From Planctomycetales bacterium (GTDB lineage Bacteria; Planctomycetota; Planctomycetia; Isosphaerales; Isosphaeraceae), in NCBI GenBank assembly GCA_027449865.1, contig DAIDKV010000027.1, positions 1-42,116 of the forward strand: 42,116 nucleotides of DNA, written 5' to 3'. A program made the position numbers and the translations under genes. Shown here piece after piece: positions 40,139 through 42,116 of the stretch. The notes beneath the pieces are model-generated. The model saw only the letters and a program-made list of their open reading frames with translations, was not told the origin of the DNA and ran no database searches. Position 1 is the stretch's first letter. Each line of letters begins with the position of its first letter.

Positions 40139-41698
40139 TCACCCTCTACGCAGGGCCCGGCCTGGCGTGGCGCCGGTCGGTTCGCCGTCTTGCAGGACGA
40201 TCGTCCCGTTCACGATCACGTGGTCGACGCCCTCCGCCAACGCCCGGCCGTTGGCATAAGTGGATCGGTCGATCACGGTGGCCGGATCGAAGATGGCGAT
40301 GTCGGCGACGTAGCCCGTCCGGATCAGACCGCGGTCGGTTAGACGGTATCGACGCGCTGCGTGCGTGGAAAGGTGCGTCACCGCTTCCGACCAGTCGTAA
40401 TCGCCCAGCTCCCGCGTGTGGTGGCCAAGCAGCCGGGCGAAGGCGCCCCATCCGCGTGGGTGCGGGAAGCCGCCGCGGAAGATCCCGTCGGAGCCCGCCA
40501 TGTGCGCTGGGTGTCGGAGGATCGCGCGGACGTCGGCCTCGGTCCGGCTCCCGGGCCGGACGACCACCACGCCGACCGCCATCCCCGACGCACACAAGAT
40601 CTCGCAGACGAAATCGCCCGGGTCGAGCTTCGCCCGCGCGGCGGCCTCGGCGACGCTCAGCCCCTCGGCCCACTGCCATTCCTCGTTCGCCACCATCGCG
40701 ATCGTCACGTGGTCGAGCGGCTGTCGAAGTCCGCCCGAGAACCACTCGTTGCGAAGCCGGGCGCGGATCGCCGGGTCGGCCAGGCGCTCCAGAGTCGGGT
40801 CGATCCCACCGGCCTGGACCCACCCCGGCAGCGCGATCATCCCCAGAATCGTGTTGCCCGCGAGATACGGATAACTGTCAAACGTGAGGTCGAGGCCCCG
40901 GGCGCGGCCCTGGTCGATCAGGGGCAAAAGCAGGTCGGCCGGGCCGTTGTAGTGCGAGATGTGCGAGGCGACACCTGACGCCTCCGCGATCCGGTAGACC
41001 TCCTGCATGCCGATCGTCGCGTCGGCGCCATAGCCGCGCATGTGGGTGACATAAACGCCGTCATCCGGCACGATCGCCTCGCAAAGTGCGGCGATCTCGC
41101 GGGCGTCGGCGTAGAGGCTGGGGATGTAGTCGAGCCCGGTCGAGAGCCCGACCGCGCCGGCGTCCATCCCCTCGCGGAAGAGCCGCTTCATTGCTTTCAG
41201 CTCGTCGTCGGTCGCGGGACGATGGTCGAGGCCCATCACCTCCATCCGGACGTTCCCATTCGGGACCAGGAACGCGACGTTGAGCGCCGTCGATCGGTCG
41301 AACCGCGCGAGGTACTCCTCGACCGTCCGCCAGTTGTAGTCGAGGTCGGGCGGGTTGCCGTTGAAGCCGGCGGTGTATCGCCTCATGTACGAGAGCGTTT
41401 CGGGCGAGGCCGGGGCGAAGGCGCTGCCGTCCTGGCCGATGATATAGGTCGTCACGCCCTGTTTGAGCGCGGGGAGGTGGATCGGGTCGGCGAGCAGCAT
41501 CAGATCGCCGTGGACGTGGGCGTCGATGAAGCCGGGAACGATGTATCGACCGGTCGCGTCGAGAACCTTCGCTGCCTCGGCCGCTTCAAGCCGACCGACA
41601 TCGGCGATCATCGATTCGAGCAGCCCGACATCGGCACGGAACGGCGGGCCGCCGGTGCCGTCGATCACCCAGCCGCCCCGGATCAGTAGGTCGAACAT
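40139..41698 (-). CDS. D-aminoacylase / N-acyl-D-amino-acid deacylase family amidohydrolase
   Basis: A 519-aa metal-dependent amidohydrolase. The frame begins with the usual DLLIRGGWVIDGTGGPPFRADVGL and the first metal site DAHVHGD. Others are THMRGYG, SHISHYNGPAD, FDSYPY and the Asp of MAGSDGIFRGG. The C-terminus closes the beta-sandwich (GYVADIAIFDPATVIDR...VIVNGTIVLQDGEPTG). Family members hydrolyse N-acyl-D-amino acids or related D-peptides; the exact substrate is not fixed. No signal peptide. AGGAG lies upstream of the ATG. It follows the alkA remnant by 12 nt, so the original transcript may have been cut by the insertion in alkA. Confidence 0.9.
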   Translation of the reverse strand: MFDLLIRGGWVIDGTGGPPFRADVGLLESMIADVGRLEAAEAAKVLDATGRYIVPGFIDAHVHGDLMLLADPIHLPALKQGVTTYIIGQDGSAFAPASPETLSYMRRYTAGFNGNPPDLDYNWRTVEEYLARFDRSTALNVAFLVPNGNVRMEVMGLDHRPATDDELKAMKRLFREGMDAGAVGLSTGLDYIPSLYADAREIAALCEAIVPDDGVYVTHMRGYGADATIGMQEVYRIAEASGVASHISHYNGPADLLLPLIDQGRARGLDLTFDSYPYLAGNTILGMIALPGWVQAGGIDPTLERLADPAIRARLRNEWFSGGLRQPLDHVTIAMVANEEWQWAEGLSVAEAAARAKLDPGDFVCEILCASGMAVGVVVVRPGSRTEADVRAILRHPAHMAGSDGIFRGGFPHPRGWGAFARLLGHHTRELGDYDWSEAVTHLSTHAARRYRLTDRGLIRTGYVADIAIFDPATVIDRSTYANGRALAEGVDHVIVNGTIVLQDGEPTGATPGRALRRG

Positions 41699-41710
41699 GT
41701 CGCGGTCTCC

Positions 41711-41977
41711 TCAGCGAGATGGACTGGGATCGGTCTCGGGATCGTGATTGGGAACGGTCTCGGAGGCCGCGATAACGGGTCCCTGCCCGAGTCGCGTGTC
41801 GGCCCCTCGCCAGAGGTACCAGCTCGCGATCGAGCGATAGGGCCGCCAGATCTCCGCGAGCGCAGGGCATTCGCCCGGGCGCGGCAGCTCGGCCAGCGCG
41901 TACCGGTCGCGAATACCGGCACGCACGCCAAGGTCGCCTGACGGCAGAACGTCCGGCCGATTCAGGGCGAAAATTAA
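41711..41977 (-). pseudogene. alkA: 3' remnant of an AlkA-like DNA glycosylase interrupted by an insertion
   Basis: The last ~88 codons read ALIFALNRPDVLPSGDLGVR, then LAEIWRPYRSIASWYLWR, the C-terminal end of DNA-3-methyladenine glycosylase II proteins, including the Asp (SGDLG) that acts in catalysis. The similarity begins abruptly at ALIFALN; upstream residues (MSQDAILSFKGRPRFHRF) do not fit the family. At this break the DNA changes to what looks like an insertion-sequence end. The N-terminal part, if it remains, lies beyond the window. The last ~32 residues are a disordered tail. The fragment cannot form a working enzyme alone. Confidence 0.75.
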
Positions 41978-42116
41978 GGCTCTCCCGCAGAATCTGTGGA
42001 AGCGGGGACGGCCTTTGAAGGAAAGGATCGCATCCTGGGACATCCCTGGGACATGATGGAGTTACCACACTTCATCAAGACCGGGAGTGCCCCAGGATGC
42101 GTATCCAGACGATCCT
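41978..42116 (+). mobile_element. Left end of an ISL3-like insertion sequence (runs past the window)
   Basis: The segment begins GGCTCTCCCGCAGAATCTG, like the GGCTCTT-type ends of ISL3-family elements as I remember them. The 8 bases just before it, AAAATTAA (41970-41977), would be the A+T-rich target duplicate typical of this family, here inside alkA codons. A transposase-like start follows at 42097. An internal repeat (CCTGGGACAT twice, 42030-42054) lies between. The other end is outside the window, so the call rests on one end. Confidence 0.55.
42097..42116 (+). CDS. Start of a probable ISL3-like transposase (cut by the window edge)
   Basis: Only six full codons are visible: M-R-I-Q-T-I, then a partial Leu codon. 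I recall transposases of the ISL3 group in planctomycetes that begin MRIQTILN or MRVQTILN. The ATG is 120 bases from the proposed element end and has gggag about 10 nt upstream. With so few residues this is a pointer, not a firm call. Confidence 0.45.

Overview
The window is a GC-rich bacterial chromosome segment. The infB-rbfA pair, the BlaI/M56-peptidase pair fused to carboxypeptidase-regulatory repeats, the HEAT, TPR and cupin secreted proteins and the mix of other families suggest Planctomycetota, perhaps Isosphaeraceae. That placement is an inference from gene content, not a measured phylogeny.

Layout. 1-3009: 3' part of infB, then rbfA. 3309-7535: an Fe-S HhH glycosylase-like protein, a secreted fasciclin protein, a VanZ-like protein, an AT-hook-like protein and a lipoprotein. 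7760-10423: the lptF-lptG permease pair, with a hairpin terminator after it. 10557-18731: PLP aminotransferase, agmatine deiminase, HEAT-repeat protein, cupin, TPR protein, an orphan beta-class DNA methyltransferase and a phosphoribosyltransferase/hydrolase fusion. 18901-19565: an orphan Phd/YefM-like antitoxin, a terminator and tRNA-Lys(CUU). 19594-26362 (minus): a tightly coupled five-gene operon for a selenocysteine formate dehydrogenase (catalytic subunit, 4x[4Fe-4S] subunit, NrfD-like membrane anchor), an oxalate/formate-antiporter-type MFS carrier and its very small partner protein. 26531-34078: DMT exporter, BlaI plus M56 sensor/protease, an AAA ATPase behind an AT-rich repeat array, and a creatininase-like/MFS pair. 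34312-35831: an EEP phosphatase coupled to a Mit_KHE1-like protein. 35903-39919: a three-gene ABC exporter bracketed by two inverted ~262-bp repeats. 40139-42116: a D-aminoacylase-like amidohydrolase, and an alkA remnant cut by what looks like the left end of an ISL3-type insertion sequence.

The most notable system is the formate dehydrogenase operon. The catalytic gene reads through an in-frame UGA at 25819-25817, followed 11 nt later by a hairpin with a GGUCU apical loop, matching the geometry of the E. coli fdhF/fdnG SECIS elements. Three of its four junctions are 4-nt ATGA overlaps and the fourth is a 1-nt gap. A sigma-54-like -24/-12 element lies upstream. I infer that formate (or formate made from oxalate) is moved by the MFS carrier and oxidised at the membrane by the dehydrogenase.

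The second notable structure is the ABC exporter cassette enclosed by long inverted repeats, which are themselves bounded by TTCGTG-N3 arrays. The third is the four-copy TATAG motif array in front of the AAA ATPase.
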